A stretch of 64,000 nt of DNA, taken from an uncultured Aquimarina sp. (GTDB lineage Bacteria; Bacteroidota; Bacteroidia; Flavobacteriales; Flavobacteriaceae). The stretch spans positions 124,001 through 188,000 of the forward strand of contig CANMLG010000024.1 of the NCBI GenBank assembly GCA_947498765.1, read 5' to 3'. Shown piece by piece: positions 63,576-64,000 of the stretch. A program made the position numbers and the translations under genes. The notes beneath the pieces were generated by a model, which saw only the letters and a program-made list of their open reading frames with translations, made no database searches and was not told where the DNA came from. The stretch's first letter is position 1. The number at the start of each line of letters is the position of its first letter.

Positions 63576-63632
63576 CTACCCCGCTTGAGCGATTAAGTAG
63601 TAATGATGGGGATGTGCACATGAATAATTCAT
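63576..63632 (-). CDS. hisL: His operon leader peptide
   Basis: ATG at 63632 opens an 18-codon frame, MNYSCAHPHHYYLIAQAG, ending in TAG at 63576. Histidine codons are at positions 7, 9 and 10, far above chance for such a short frame. Codons 15-18 contain CTCAAGCGGG (63589-63580), which can pair over 10 bp (one G-U) with CCCGTTTGAG in the 5' arm of the terminator. The frame is too short for ordinary gene finding. There is no Shine-Dalgarno sequence, but an A-rich stretch precedes the ATG, as in other Bacteroidetes genes. Translation is inferred. Confidence 0.82.
   Translation of the reverse strand: MNYSCAHPHHYYLIAQAG
63580..63589 (-). promoter_or_regulatory. Antiterminator segment of the his leader
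   Basis: CTCAAGCGGG on the minus strand nearly duplicates the terminator 3' arm CTCAAACGGG and is complementary to the 5' arm. It starts 13 nt after the last His codon, so a ribosome waiting at His9 or His10 would leave it free, whereas one at the stop codon would cover it. Confidence 0.75.
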
Positions 63633-63654
63633 TTTCTAATTTTATCTGATTTGG

Positions 63655-63705
63655 ACTTACTTGTAAGTACGCAGCAAAATAAATAAATTATTAAACCATT
63701 TTCAA
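63655..63705 (-). promoter_or_regulatory. Candidate promoter and palindrome of the his operon
   Basis: On the minus strand TTG (63705-63703) and TATTTTG (63681-63675) are 21 bp apart, close to the Bacteroidetes -33/-7 pattern, although the -7 element is one base short of TAnnTTTG. Just downstream, around the expected start point, ACTTAC-AA-GTAAGT (63668-63655) is a perfect short palindrome that could be an operator or a 5' hairpin. Confidence 0.35.
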
Positions 63706-63794
63706 CTTATTGAGTACATTTTTTAAGTATAAATCACCTAATTCTATCTATTTCCAGTTTTTGTGCTATTTTAGTCTTTATTATTTTAAATTTT

Positions 63795-64000
63795 ATGAAG
63801 CGATTAGCGCTTAGTTTTTTTGTTTTTTCCATTTGGGCGGTCTTGGCAAGTACCTATTACATATGCATTATTCAAGGTTTATGTACAACTGACACTATTA
63901 CATCCGTTCCTATTGATAAATCAAAAAATAACAATATCAAAGTCAATACCTCTACTTTATTCAGCAAAACTGATACTATTACAAATAAATTTGCAGCAGC
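63795..64000 (+). CDS. OmpA-family-like envelope protein (3' partial)
   Basis: The frame opens with ATG at 63795 and runs off the right edge. The first 68 residues contain a membrane or signal helix (LALSFFVFSIWAVLAST) followed by YYICIIQGLC, which resembles the WYxCxIKGFC segment found after the signal anchor of flavobacterial OmpA-domain proteins, then a Ser/Thr/Asn-rich linker. The peptidoglycan-binding domain would lie outside the window, so the call is tentative. It diverges from the his operon. Confidence 0.5.
   Translation, partial: MKRLALSFFVFSIWAVLASTYYICIIQGLCTTDTITSVPIDKSKNNNIKVNTSTLFSKTDTITNKFAA

Noticed and set aside
1-64000. CRISPR array, prophage, integrative element or tRNA genes
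   Set aside because: I looked for regular direct repeats with unique spacers, phage structural genes, integrases and cloverleaf sequences and found none.

Overview
This window is about 64 kb of AT-rich chromosome from a member of the Flavobacteriaceae (Bacteroidetes), probably marine. The family assignment rests on several things seen together: a Bor/T9SS-type C-terminal sorting domain, a BtuB/BtuG-type surface cobalamin importer, DUF6146/DUF6787-type families, an FtsB gene beside a split methylmalonyl-CoA mutase, a short GRQPW-type cytochrome bd oxidase, lipoprotein sulfatase/GH2 enzymes, near absence of Shine-Dalgarno sequences, and several TAnnTTTG-type -7 boxes. I cannot name a genus. No rRNA, tRNA, CRISPR array, prophage or intact insertion sequence was seen.

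Layout. 1-7.1 kb: the end of a membrane-anchored HTH regulator, a MacB/FtsX-type ABC transporter (ATPase and permease) and a divergent NtrC-type response regulator/histidine kinase pair that probably controls it through sigma-54. 7.1-13.3 kb: thioredoxin, FtsB, a diverged methylmalonyl-CoA mutase small subunit followed by a 198-aa stub where the large subunit would be expected, a dienoyl-CoA reductase, a protein ending in 12 lysines, and NAD(P)HX repair enzyme. 13.6-26.4 kb: housekeeping and small envelope proteins (FAD protein, S41 peptidase, DUF937, MsrA, LolD, TIGR02757, LysE and others). 26.4-33.7 kb: a very large lipoprotein joining a metallophosphoesterase, a kinase-like region and an outer-membrane barrel; an HD-PycTM protein with no cyclase partner; and a GAF protein with a cysteine cluster, divergent from cydAB. 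33.9-42.9 kb: cytochrome bd, a ricin-type T9SS substrate, AraC regulator with cupredoxin, and a sulfatase/GH2 pair. 42.9-47.7 kb: ClC channel and a cobalamin-riboswitch-controlled btuB-btuG operon. 47.8-51.8 kb: fatty acid hydroxylase, and an alkB/flavin reductase/subclass B1 metallo-beta-lactamase cluster. 51.9-54.6 kb: a triple fasciclin lipoprotein and a BI-1 protein. 54.6-63.5 kb: a his operon on the minus strand (hisG-hisD-chaN-hisC-orf-hisB-hisH-IVS protein-hisA-hisF) without hisIE.

The most striking observation is upstream of hisG. It has an 18-codon leader peptide (MNYSCAHPHHYYLIAQAG) with clustered His codons, a perfect 15-bp terminator hairpin followed by six U, and a segment inside the leader reading frame that can pair with the 5' arm of the terminator. 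Together these form a complete classical transcription attenuator in a flavobacterium. Also notable are 7-nt-periodic arrays filling at least four his-operon spacers, a GC-rich structured block between hisB and the next gene, and a small interspersed repeat (two full copies and one or two decayed ends), one copy of which lies inside the ABC transporter operon.
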